The notes under the pieces are model-generated. The model had not been told where the DNA came from. It worked only from the letters and a program-made list of their open reading frames with translations, and did not search any database. The position numbers and the translations under genes are program-made. Shown piece by piece: positions 35,976 through 46,300 of a stretch of DNA of 64,000 nt (positions are counted from its first letter, which is position 1; each line of letters begins with the position of its first letter). The stretch is from Panulirus ornatus (lineage: Eukaryota; Arthropoda; Malacostraca; Decapoda; Palinuridae). The stretch is from NCBI RefSeq assembly GCF_036320965.1, contig NC_092251.1, forward strand, positions 1,473,501-1,537,500, in the 5' to 3' direction.

Positions 35976-36036
<61 letters not shown>
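35976..36036. repeat. (CT)n microsatellite
   Basis: About 60 bp of CT. Confidence 0.97.
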
Positions 36037-36038
<2 letters not shown>

Positions 36039-36177
36039 TTCTACCTCATCACAATATCTCTTCATGCACACTCGTAAGTACGTAGATAGGTAGGTTAGTA
36101 GGCTGGCAAATGGGTAGATTCCAGTAAAGGATGGATGACCAGACAGCTGAAGTATTGTCCACTGGGAGAGAATGCCC

Positions 36178-36178
<1 letters not shown>

Positions 36179-36239
<61 letters not shown>
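36179..36239. repeat. (CA)n microsatellite
   Basis: About 60 bp of CA, inside the would-be intron between the exon candidates at 35614 and 36424. Confidence 0.97.
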
Positions 36240-36240
<1 letters not shown>

Positions 36241-36423
36241 CTGCTGTGGAAAGACTCGAGGTCTAGACAATGACCCAGTGTGACTCCAACCACCAGGCTT
36301 TTCTTTTTCCCGTTGGTACAAGTTCGTGTCAATAACACTGGTTAGCTCTGTTGTTTTTTCCTACAATACTTACTTCTCCTTAGTCCGTCAGCTACTTTGT
36401 CTGTCTGTTTGTCTGTCTTTCAG

Positions 36424-36564
36424 TATTCAAAGTCGTGGCGAACAAGTCATCAGTTACAAGATGACCCCCGTAGCGCCGATGACTCACCTCCTACCCTCGC
36501 TGAGCCCAGCTTACGATCTCTATTTCTCATTCACCTCCCCTGCAGACGTAGCATAAACATGTGA
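36424..36564 (+). CDS. Candidate terminal exon, 46 codons and stop
   Basis: A pyrimidine-rich tract containing CTGTCTGTTTGTCTGTCTTTCAG-like sequence ends at 36423, one of the best acceptors seen. The frame starting at 36424 reads YSKSWRTSHQLQDDPRSADD, then a Pro/Glu/Ser stretch and a short hydrophobic/basic tail, ending at TGA (36562-36564). A second plus frame is also open to a different stop near 36556, so the frame choice rests on phase agreement with 35614-35763. No family is recognised. Confidence 0.28.
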   Translation, partial: YSKSWRTSHQLQDDPRSADDSPPTLAEPSLRSLFLIHLPCRRSINM

Positions 36565-36679
36565 CAACCCCGCCTCCTCCAGATCCGCCTAGGAACTTAG
36601 AAACCTGATAATGACACACAAGAACCCAGCAGCTTGAAGAAAAAACCCAACCCGAGTAGTGTCGTGGCTGCCGGAGTGG

Positions 36680-36680
<1 letters not shown>

Positions 36681-36719
<39 letters not shown>
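36681..36719. repeat. (CA)n microsatellite
   Basis: About 38 bp of CA. Confidence 0.95.
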
Positions 36720-36721
<2 letters not shown>

Positions 36722-36835
36722 GGACACCCATGTTGCCGTGGCCACCATCGCGCTCGGCTCTTATGGTATTGTCATCATAACTGCCTGGCGTCGACACGGC
36801 CCTCACCAAGCACGCCCGCCTCTCCCTCCCTCTCT

Positions 36836-36837
<2 letters not shown>

Positions 36838-36922
<85 letters not shown>
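36838..36922. repeat. (CT)n microsatellite, ~85 bp
   Basis: A perfect CT array that opens a pyrimidine-rich block. Confidence 0.97.
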
Positions 36923-36924
<2 letters not shown>

Positions 36925-36925
<1 letters not shown>

Positions 36926-37365
36926 ACATCTACCTCATGATCTCCCATCATCCCGCTGGTCCTCCTGCACACCCTATCCTTCTCGTCTCCCACCCACTCT
37001 CCACACCCACCCACACCCACCCCACTGCCCACCACACCCCTACAATCTTCCTTGCCTTTCTGCACACCCACCCATACCCCACAACCCTCTGACCCCCACC
37101 ACTCCCTCCAGCAGGTCAGTAATCTACTTCTCTTGCTTCTTTGTCGCCCACGGCGCCGCTGATCTGACCTCTCATGACCGCTAACCCTCACCCCACCACC
37201 ACTCCCTCCCTCCTGGTCGTCTCTCATTCCTTGGTAACATTCTGCCTTTCTAACTTTCTTTCTTTCTCTTCTATCTTATCTTCTTTTTTCTCTTTCTATT
37301 CTCTCTATCTCCCTCAGGCTCCCCTCCTCCCACCCTACCTCTCTTTATCCATCCTTCCCTCAACC
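36925..37365. repeat. Pyrimidine-rich block (CCCACC words)
   Basis: CACACCCACCC repeats at 37000-37090 and TTCTTTCTTTCTC at 37240-37310. The 148-150-codon frames open on both strands across 36738-37227 are explained by the bias and the CT array. Confidence 0.65.
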
Positions 37366-37369
37366 ATGA

Positions 37370-38430
37370 AGTTCTACACAAAGAATCAAAGACAATTAGT
37401 CCAATGAAACTCAAGTCTAGACAGAAAGAGAACCATCGTCAAGATAATTACCCCAGTGTAACACTGGTCTATACATTGTATACACGAATCAGTGAAAGAT
37501 TGTTTACAATTCACTGTGAGAGACCAGACACAACAAGCACTAACCATCAACATTCATATAAATCTTTGAAACCTTCAGGGATGTGAATGCTAAGCTAAAG
37601 GCATAGCTTAAGGCAACGACGATTGTGCAAACAGAAGGTTAATAACAAAATGATAACTTCAACAGTTGTAAAGTTTTTCATACGAGAGAACGCTAAATCG
37701 TTTCTTACTTTTGTGTCATATATATATATATATGGGATATGTAGAATCGGGATTTGTCGTGTAACATGTATGGATGGATGATGTTCACAGTGTAGACAGG
37801 TTAGTGTGACTCGTGTGTGTATCTTTTCGTGGGACTAAATATAATACTGAGCTTGGAGGTCGTTAGTTTAATGCATTTCGGGTTATTTCAGCGTGTATGT
37901 GTTATGTTGGTGTGATATTTGGAGGTAGGTGTGAGCAGAGGTTGGTGGGGTGTGAGACCTGGGGTGAACTTCTCATTTCTCCTCTGAGGTTAGTGGATCG
38001 TAATAGAGGGGCTTGGATGGGAGGAGTCTGGTGCTCTTGCGGAGGATTGAATGTTGAGCGCGTTAAGCTGACGGTGCAGTGGGAGGAATTTTATTTCATG
38101 TTGTAGCTACTGAGTATTTGTAGTTGCCAGGCAGCCACTGATTGTTCTGAGAGTTCTGTTTGCGTCGTTTGTTATATTTACTTACGAGAGCGTGGGAGAC
38201 CTGGTGGGTGAAACTTGGTTTAGTGTGGAACGAGTGAATTGCTTGCAGAACAGCTTGGGATTTTTTCACTTTAATTCAAAATGAAGATTCTGCATCAAGA
38301 GTTTAGAGAGTTTAATTTTTCAGTTAACCAGTTCAGGTGTTGTAAGACAACGTATTGTACGTGTGCTTAGTAATACTGAATAATTTACATTTATCATTCA
38401 TGCATTCTTGACCCATTGCACTCAATAAAC
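37370..38430. other. Single-copy sequence
   Basis: No gene supported. A short (TA)n tract lies at 37720-37733. Confidence 0.45.
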
Positions 38431-38432
38431 TT

Positions 38433-38433
<1 letters not shown>

Positions 38434-38504
<71 letters not shown>

Positions 38505-38546
38505 TGTGAATGAATTAGTGTTATGATTAGTGCTTTTCAGATGAAG

Positions 38547-38624
<78 letters not shown>
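38434..38624. repeat. (TA)n and (GA)n microsatellites
   Basis: About 65 bp of TA at 38434-38499 and about 76 bp of GA at 38549-38624. Confidence 0.97.
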
Positions 38625-38628
<4 letters not shown>

Positions 38629-38798
38629 GAGGGGTCAGGATTATGAGGCAACTTGCTGGAGGCGACCACACATATAGAGACACTGACCCGATCCATCACG
38701 TCTGCCTTTACAGTCAAGACTAAATCTGTGTACCTCCCTCCTCCTGTTCCTCCGCCCTCAACCCTGCTAGTTCTAGTTTTGTATATATACACACTCAC

Positions 38799-38799
<1 letters not shown>

Positions 38800-38870
<71 letters not shown>
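38800..38870. repeat. (TA)n at the 5' edge of the tRNA-like element
   Basis: About 70 bp of TA that end exactly where the first copy of a ~50-bp direct repeat begins. Confidence 0.96.
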
Positions 38871-38874
<4 letters not shown>

Positions 38875-39191
38875 ATGTTCTATGAATGTGCGCGTTCATA
38901 TGCACTTTGTTCGTATTCATAGACCTCCGCGTTGTACAGTTAGGTTAGGTAAAATGCTATCTGCTGGCTGTGTAAACCTGATGGGAAATGACCGGTGTAG
39001 ACCCCGTTGCTCACCAATGTGAGACGAAGGGTATTCGAGTACATAGTATTCGAATAGTCACTTCCCTATTAGGGGAGATCATAGCCAAGCGGTAGCGCTC
39101 CCGCCTGTTGCACAGGGGTCCCGGGTTCGATCCTGGCTGTTAGAAGTTTGAATGTTCTATGATGGTGCGCGTTCATATGCACTTTGTTCGT

Positions 39192-39197
<6 letters not shown>
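38871..39197 (+). mobile_element. tRNA-derived SINE-like element with duplicated end
   Basis: 38871-38920 and 39148-39197 are about 90 percent identical (core GTGCGCGTTCATATGCACTT). Between them, 39075-39143 contains a tRNA-like sequence. The likely SINE is the tRNA-like head plus the right-hand repeat as tail, followed by (TA)n. The left-hand repeat is then the tail of an earlier copy, or part of a longer composite. The intervening 38921-39070 is unique and includes an imperfect TATTCGA palindrome. Confidence 0.65.
39075..39143 (+). other. tRNA-like region with A and B boxes
   Basis: TAGCCAAGCGG (39082-39092) fits the polymerase III A box and GGTTCGATCC (39124-39133) is a perfect B box, spaced as in a tRNA. 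The T arm pairs over five positions with one wobble. The anticodon loop would read GTTGCAC, giving TGC (alanine-like). The acceptor stem does not pair, so it is a tRNA-derived promoter or pseudogene and not a working tRNA. Confidence 0.65.

Positions 39198-39257
<60 letters not shown>
39198..39257. repeat. (TA)n tail of the tRNA-like element
   Basis: CATACATA passes into about 55 bp of TA directly after the 3' repeat. Confidence 0.96.
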
Positions 39258-39259
<2 letters not shown>

Positions 39260-39261
<2 letters not shown>

Positions 39262-39552
39262 GAGCTATAGTGACAGATTATCAAACCACAGCAAAATCAT
39301 GTTCATTGTCAACGACGATAAGAACAGAACAACGAGAAGAAAGAATAATAAAACCGAACTCTTACGCCAAGAACTGTCGCAAGTGGCAGTAAGGAGACTC
39401 ACGCCAGACACTCGTTCCTTCTGTGTGTGTGTGTGTGCTACCCGGATCCCGTTTCAACCTTGTGTCAAAGCGCACTCATGCCAACGATTGGATAATGTAG
39501 TTAAGTTGTTATACCACGAAGTAACTGCTTGGCGCTCCACTCCCCCCCCCCC

Positions 39553-39592
<40 letters not shown>

Positions 39593-39799
39593 TTACTCTT
39601 TTTTGTCGTACATCTCATTATTTAATATAATAAGCTTAAAGTGATGCTCTCGAGACCAGTTTTCACATGGTTGTGTTGTCTTGTAAGATGGTTGAAGTGT
39701 GTTGTGTTGTAAGATGTAAGGAACAGCTAATATCACTTACCTCGAGTAATCATATTATGGTTTTACTGGAAACAAAAATTCACTGACTTTACCCAACGT

Positions 39800-39836
<37 letters not shown>

Positions 39837-41030
39837 CACACACAAAGAATTCAGAGAATGAATTGGGCAATGAAACTGTGGATGTGGACGTTTTACAGAA
39901 ATTTAGAAAATTGTGTGATACTAGAGAAAGTTTACAAGATGGGGCTCCACGAGCGTAGATCTGCCTCCCTGCACAGTACACGTAGATCCTCACATATGGG
40001 TCAATACACATTGTTCTGGCCTCTACAGGTTGATGTAGTGGCTGTGGTGCGTCATTCTCGTTGGGATATTTCCTGGAACGATCCAGGATGTTCCCCAAGC
40101 TCAGGGGAGAAGGTATGGGGGAAGGGGAGGTAGTATTCCTCGACCTAGTGGGAAGGGGAAGGGCTGTTGGGGGAGGTGGCTGAGTCCTGGCGTCACTAAT
40201 CCCTGGTTAGGAGTTGGATTCAAGAATCCAAGTGTAACTTAACCCGTCTTGTGAACTACTGCTAGACCACCTTCTCCTCCCCTCGCTCGCCCTCCACTAA
40301 CCATCACCACCACCACCACCGCCGCCTCACGTTCTGCCTGGTACCAGTGTTCTGTATGCTACCGTCTGCATCTTACAGTGCACCACGACCATCCAGTACA
40401 CCACACGCTACAAGCGTCACACTCACGAACTGATTTGAAACTGATCAATATTCTGTGGGACAATCAGAAGTTCTCGTGTTTGTCAAATAGTTTCAGTGAC
40501 TTCCGAATGCAAAATACAGTGTTTGATGTATGTTACTGTAGTACAACCAGTATTTTCTTGACGAGAGAGGATATATTAGAACAGAAAACGTTACGTATAC
40601 AGTGCCGTTGTATCGAAATACATAATAAGGATTGTGTCTACGTCCGGCATAAATGATGTAACAAGAGGCGAACTTCCACTTTCTATAAGAGGTTGTGACC
40701 TGGACACCTGCGGATGACCTACAGTCGTTAAATGATTCACATATGACTAATTCATCATCATCATCATCATTATCATCATTATCATCATTATCATCAATCA
40801 CATATGATTTTACAGTTGAATTATAGTTGCACAGAAGTTATAGTTTTCGACGAGCTGTGAATTACTAGCACACAACGTTACCTGGTGCATTACAACAGTT
40901 GGTTGTGGTATTGTGATGGTTGAACAACAGGTAAGGATTCTCGATACATGAAATGTGTTAACATAAATAATTGTGTTTGAATATTTCTCTCCACCGGATA
41001 TTCCTATTATAAAGATAAATGAGAATCGTA
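39260..41030. other. Single-copy sequence with short simple tracts
   Basis: Contains short (GT)n at 39422-39438, a C run near 39541, (TA)n at 39562-39585, (CA)n at 39801-39845, a CCACCACCACC stretch near 40305 and (ATC)n at 40750-40795. On the minus strand TTTTTGTTTCCAG then 25 nt then CTCGAG|GTAAGTG (plus 39738-39775) looks like a splice-flanked interval, but it has stops in all frames. No coding gene supported. Confidence 0.4.

Positions 41031-41033
<3 letters not shown>

Positions 41034-41080
<47 letters not shown>
41034..41080. repeat. (TA)n then T run at the 3' edge of the minus-strand short element
   Basis: About 45 bp of TA, then a T run interrupted once by C. Read on the minus strand this is the A-rich tail followed by (TA)n. 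Confidence 0.96.
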
Positions 41081-41431
<351 letters not shown>

Positions 41432-41439
41432 CTTTCTGC

Positions 41440-42465
41440 AGCACTAAATTCAAGGTGCTATGTGAAATAGCACTGAATACAGTTTTCCTGCTCGTAGATT
41501 TACATACCGACCTACGGATACGCTGCCCACACAAGATGTTGGAACTCACACATAATTAAGGATGATGATGAACCAGCGAAAAACTCTAAGCGAACATTTC
41601 AAGACAGCGAGCAAACCCATCCTGGAGAACATGTCAGCTCGCACACATAAACCTGCCGCACATAACTGGTACCAAACACGCAGGCATAGTTAACGCTTCT
41701 AGCGCATCGCATGGAATCAAAACATTTTTTTTCCCTGCACATTCATTCTTTTTTTTTCGAACTATTTTGTGAAATTTGGTTATTTCTTTTTGCTGAGGAC
41801 ATCTTATGGTAAAGCTGATTTCTTGAGCATTCATTATATATTTATAGATATATTTTCTTTTCAGAATTCGATCACAAATGACAGCACTCAAGAATGATTA
41901 TTCAACTATTTTTTTTGTCTTGTCGAAGGCTGGTGTCGTGTGTACAAGTGTACGGAGATAAGGTGGGAGAGAACAATGATGATAATAAGTGAGGTTTTAA
42001 GGAAGAACAAAAACCAGCATTTTTAGAGTGGAACATTATGGCTTTTACAATAAACACGAGGAGGGACCAGTAACAGCTGGCAGACGATAAACGTAATTTG
42101 AATCTATCAATAATCATTAAGGTGAATGTTGATAATACATGAATTCATAGATAAGGAAGTTATGTATTCTGAATAAACTAAATATAACATATTCATAAAA
42201 CGAACAAAACTGACATAATACGAAATGTATGATTACGGTAAATATAAACCAAATACGAACTTTAAAAGTATATGGACGCTAAAAGTACCACATATGTAAA
42301 GAAAATCAAACACCAACAATAGTTAGCAAAACTGACCGAAACCTTCAAATCATGAAATACAAAATTAGGATCAAAGACTCAGTATATCACGAGGGCCATA
42401 TACAACACGTAGATAATGATGATAACATAGTTAGAACATTAAGGAAGGCCTGACATTATTGTTTC
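41440..42465. other. Single-copy AT-rich sequence
   Basis: Nothing supportable. T runs near 41725 and 41750, and an A-rich stretch 42120-42400. Confidence 0.5.
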
Positions 42466-42467
42466 AA

Positions 42468-42610
42468 TATCTATTTACTTTGTCTCACTTTAGCGAGGCA
42501 GGATCAGGACTGAACCTTCCAGGAGAAGTCTTCGCTTCGCTTATTCTTCTGTTCCTAGTTTTAGAAAGCGATGATACAGTAGGGGAGGATTTCCAGCCTG
42601 GATCTCTCAC
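42468..42610 (-). mobile_element. Decayed copy of the short element
   Basis: Same orientation as the 41.1-kb copy. Preserved blocks include TTTAGCGAGGCAGGATCAGG (compare GTTAGCGAGGTAGCG) and GGGGAGGATTTCCAGCC, which is identical in both. The intervening bases diverge strongly, so this insertion is much older. Confidence 0.6.
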
Positions 42611-42639
42611 CCTTCATAGAGTTAGTATACACAAATAGT

Positions 42640-43140
42640 AAATCAAAGATAAGAACCAATACATTAACAAAATCTGACATATGTATACAAGAAGGAAAAC
42701 ATTTGGTAAGTGGAAGATGACGTAGACGCTAATTACAATACCATGGGTAACGGAGTCAGGGGGAGGGGGGGGGGGGTTGTAGCTGGTCCAGTGCTCCTGC
42801 AGCGTTGCCATGGCGACCTCTGCCCGCCCGAACCACACACTCACCAGGGATAAATGTTATGTGTGCGCCACACCACCATGAGGCGGCAATCATCATCATT
42901 ATCATTATCATTGTCATTATCATCATTATCATTGTTATCATTGTTACCCATGACTACCTTCTCCGTGGAATCCTGCAGCTCTAAGGCTGCGTTACAATCA
43001 GTAGCAGGGCCAGGAGGGATTACTTTAAAGCAAAAAGTTCTTTGACGAGACTGTACTCTTACTTCAACTGACGATCACACAGCCTGGCAGGAAGGACTTG
43101 TCACTTGCACTCTGACCTCAAGCTAGTGGAGTCCGGTAAC
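42640..43140. other. Single-copy sequence with G run and (ATC)n
   Basis: A G run of about nine bases near 42768 and an (ATC)/(ATTGTC) tract at 42890-42945. No gene supported. Confidence 0.45.
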
Positions 43141-43145
43141 ACCTG

Positions 43146-43147
<2 letters not shown>

Positions 43148-43239
<92 letters not shown>
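43148..43239. repeat. Compound (CA)n(TA)n array
   Basis: About 33 bp of CA pass directly into about 60 bp of TA. Confidence 0.97.
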
Positions 43240-43241
<2 letters not shown>

Positions 43242-43244
43242 CAA

Positions 43245-43633
43245 GATGATCATTCATTCGCTGAACTGCGAAAAAGAAGTGGAAAAGGAAGATCATTATA
43301 GCTGACCTTGCTTCAGTGAACACTGGGGATTTGAATCCAATTTCCTCATTAAACATGATACTAGCATGTGTAATTGGGAAACTGGGTCCAATTCCCTAGT
43401 GTTAATTAAAGATGGGAAACATGTAATTTGATTTTTCCTTTGGATGTCGACTGGTAATGTGGTGTCACATTAGTTAGTCTCTCACACTCGCCTGCTGCTT
43501 GAAATGTTTATCTTTTCTCTTTTAAGGATTTACTGACGATCCTAAATTTTACTTTTGGTAAAGTTTGTATTTTTCCTGTAATCCAGAGTCTTATAAATGA
43601 ATTGATGAATACATGATGATAATTACATATGTG

Positions 43634-43686
<53 letters not shown>

Positions 43687-44480
43687 TCAGGGGTTAGGTT
43701 CCACTCACTTTATGTGCTGAAAGTCTTACGTTGTTCATCTCTGGATGCAGCATCACGTTTCGTGTTGACAGCTCACCATAGTGGTGAAGACTGGACAAAT
43801 ATATTCCATAAAAACCTCAAGATATTACTCGCTAAATTTTCACGATTAATTAGACTCCTTTAACCGGGCTGTTAATAACTTCCAAAACACGTGTGATCTT
43901 TTTAAAGGGTCTTTGAGCGCGCAAATTTGATTCTCTTTGTTAGGGGTCTGTGAATTGCTCTATTGTTTACTGTATACAATGTTTCTGGCAATTTTTGCTG
44001 GGAAAAAGAGAAATTGGATGACAATTTGGCTTTCATTTTTCTTCCAGCTGGGAATTTTGATCTCTTCTCGTATATGGATTAGGTATTCAACCGTGTTTTA
44101 ATCATGTTTAATAACGTTATCTATCTACTTAGAATTTATATGCTTTACCCGTAGTATGACGAAGTTGGATCATTAATCCCACAGGCATTTAGCTTCAGTT
44201 ACTGCTGAAGAGTTTACTGTATAAGGTTGATATTACTCTCGACTAGCTGTACAAAAAGACGATGCAATATCTTCTTTACTTGAGTATGGGAAAGGATGCT
44301 AACTTACCCAGCTGCTTTAGTGGGAACACACTCCTGTCATCCACCTTCTTCAGGAGGTAAATTCTTAATGAATCACTTGGTGAAGAGAGGAGTCACTTCT
44401 CTCTGCCTCTGTTTGTAGAAGTTGAGGCGTTAAAGAAACACTTGCTGTAGGGAGAAGACACCACTCTCCTTCACCTGGTG
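43245..44480. other. Single-copy sequence with one (TA)n tract
   Basis: (TA)n at 43638-43684 (about 46 bp). The rest is unique AT-rich sequence. A minus-strand stretch ending CAGCTGG|GTAAGTT near 44300-44350 reads LLKKVDDRSVFPLKQL but lacks a clear acceptor. Confidence 0.35.
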
Positions 44481-44489
44481 CTAGATATC

Positions 44490-44765
44490 GCATCCATTTG
44501 ATGCAGGGGATGACAATAATGCCAGCTATGTTGCAGAAGATACCATTGCCAGCCACATGATATATAAGAATACATTATCATCATCCACATGTAGGGGAAG
44601 ACACTAGCGCCAACCATCTACTACAAGAAAAGCTAATATTACCACCACTGATGAAGGGAGAGGATATCCCCCTCACACATCTATTGTAGAGGACAACTTC
44701 AGTCGCCACTTGTAGTGAGGCAGACGCTTCATAGTTTTCCTCAGCCACATACTGTGTGGGGAACC
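44490..44765. repeat. Heavily decayed ~45-bp tandem repeats
   Basis: Words such as CACATGTAGGGGAAGACAC, TTGCAGAAGATACCATTGCC and TTGATGCAGGGGATGACA recur about every 40-50 bases with GCCA/CCA blocks between. This suggests five or six very diverged units. Confidence 0.5.
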
Positions 44766-44769
44766 AACT

Positions 44770-45145
44770 CGCTGGTCGCGTTCAGTGGTACACATAACCT
44801 TGAAAGTCATGGACGATAGTTCACACCAACACAATGACCTTTGCTGATGATAATCCCAGATGCATTTCTGACGTTGTCGTTTAAAACGTTTTTAATCCAC
44901 TTTTTAAGTTAATTTCATCATCAAAGTAAAATATAGCCAAGAATGAAAAATTGTTTTATCTTTGTCTTTCCTGATGAATCCACACGTGATGTCTGCCTCC
45001 AGCGACGGTGTGTGTCTGAGTGTACAGTAGACATAAGCCAAGAGCGAGGCTGTATCATACCCAGCGGACCCATTATTCAAATCGTTCGACCGAACAATAA
45101 ACTAGTCACATTAATTCACAACACTACGATCGCTCCTGTATCGCC
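44770..45145. other. Single-copy sequence
   Basis: No feature supported. Confidence 0.45.
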
Positions 45146-45147
45146 AA

Positions 45148-45181
45148 CACACACACTCACACACACACACACACACACACA

Positions 45182-45215
<34 letters not shown>
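45148..45215. repeat. Compound (CA)n(CT)n array
   Basis: About 36 bp of interrupted CA, then about 31 bp of CT. Plus-strand frame continues on both sides for a total of 137 codons, without recognisable similarity. Confidence 0.95.
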
Positions 45216-45219
<4 letters not shown>

Positions 45220-46300
45220 TATATATTCGAGAAATTTTGGGGGAATGTGCGCCGGTAATTCATATTCATGTTCGGGGGATTTTACGTGAAATAGAAATAG
45301 CACAAGTGTGCAAGTTGCATTTATATGAAAGTTTAGGGAAAACGAGGTTAATATGACAAGATATGACCCGTGCTTTTCAAATGCCCACTCACCTCCCCAA
45401 CACGTGTTAACACGAACACACACATACACATAGACACATACATAAACACACATACATACAGAGACACAAATTATGTACATTGCAATGTTTATGTTGTTAA
45501 GAAACAGAGCGACTCCCCAAGTAACATACAACATATATGTGTGCTACCCTCTGTCAGAAGTGCATGAGGAAACGTTCGTATCCATCAGAAACATACATAC
45601 GTATACATGATGTGTCAGAGAATATGCAACTGAATAACATTTATGGAGTTATGTATAGATGTATAGCTGACCTACTAACCCTACAACAACGTCCAGTAAA
45701 CATTATACAAAATGTCGTGACTCGCAGCCTCGACCATGAACACAGGATATAAACAACTTGAAGCGTAGATACATGATAAATGAGACACAATTGGCTGTAA
45801 TTGTTATACATATAAGAGATGATTATTGTGTTCTCAGTAAACTTGGCATGTTGGCCGCGAGCTATTGTTTGTTGCATTACTGAGATCATCAGAGGCTGTG
45901 CATGAAACGAAAAATGTGAACTAGGAGGAAATGTAAATCTAAACAGATATATAGTTTTTGTGATCGAGAAGTGTTTGGATACTGAAACAGAAAACATAGA
46001 AAGTGCTCATACTGGCGTCTCTCTACATGTGTATTACTCTGTGGAGAAGTGGCTGGTCCTGCCTTGATATGTTTACTACTCCGGAGGAATAACGCGAAAG
46101 CCGAATCTTTGAAATAACGCAATATGACAACGATAACCTACTACAGCTTCCTAGTTCTACTGGGGGGAAGTCCTCACTGGAACTAATGGGTCACATCTCC
46201 TTTAATATGACAATAAGTCTGCCTGACTCTCCATTATCCAGTAAAGACATCTAGTATCAGAATAATCAGTTACTCTTCATTTTTATATCTATATTCTGTG
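45220..46300. other. Single-copy AT-rich sequence
   Basis: ACACATACAT-rich simple stretch at 45415-45465, otherwise no feature. Confidence 0.45.

Noticed and set aside
36738..37227. Frames of 148-150 codons on both strands
   Set aside because: Explained by the (CT)n array and a pyrimidine-rich block where stop codons are rare. Openness on both strands over the same bases argues against coding.
39075..39143. Functional tRNA-Ala gene
   Set aside because: The A and B boxes are good, but the acceptor stem does not pair and the D arm is poor. The duplicated tail and (TA)n indicate a SINE.
45157..45534. 125-codon minus-strand frame with a Tyr/Val/Cys-rich middle
   Set aside because: Its composition comes from ACATAC-type simple sequence and a CA/CT array. 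No other support.
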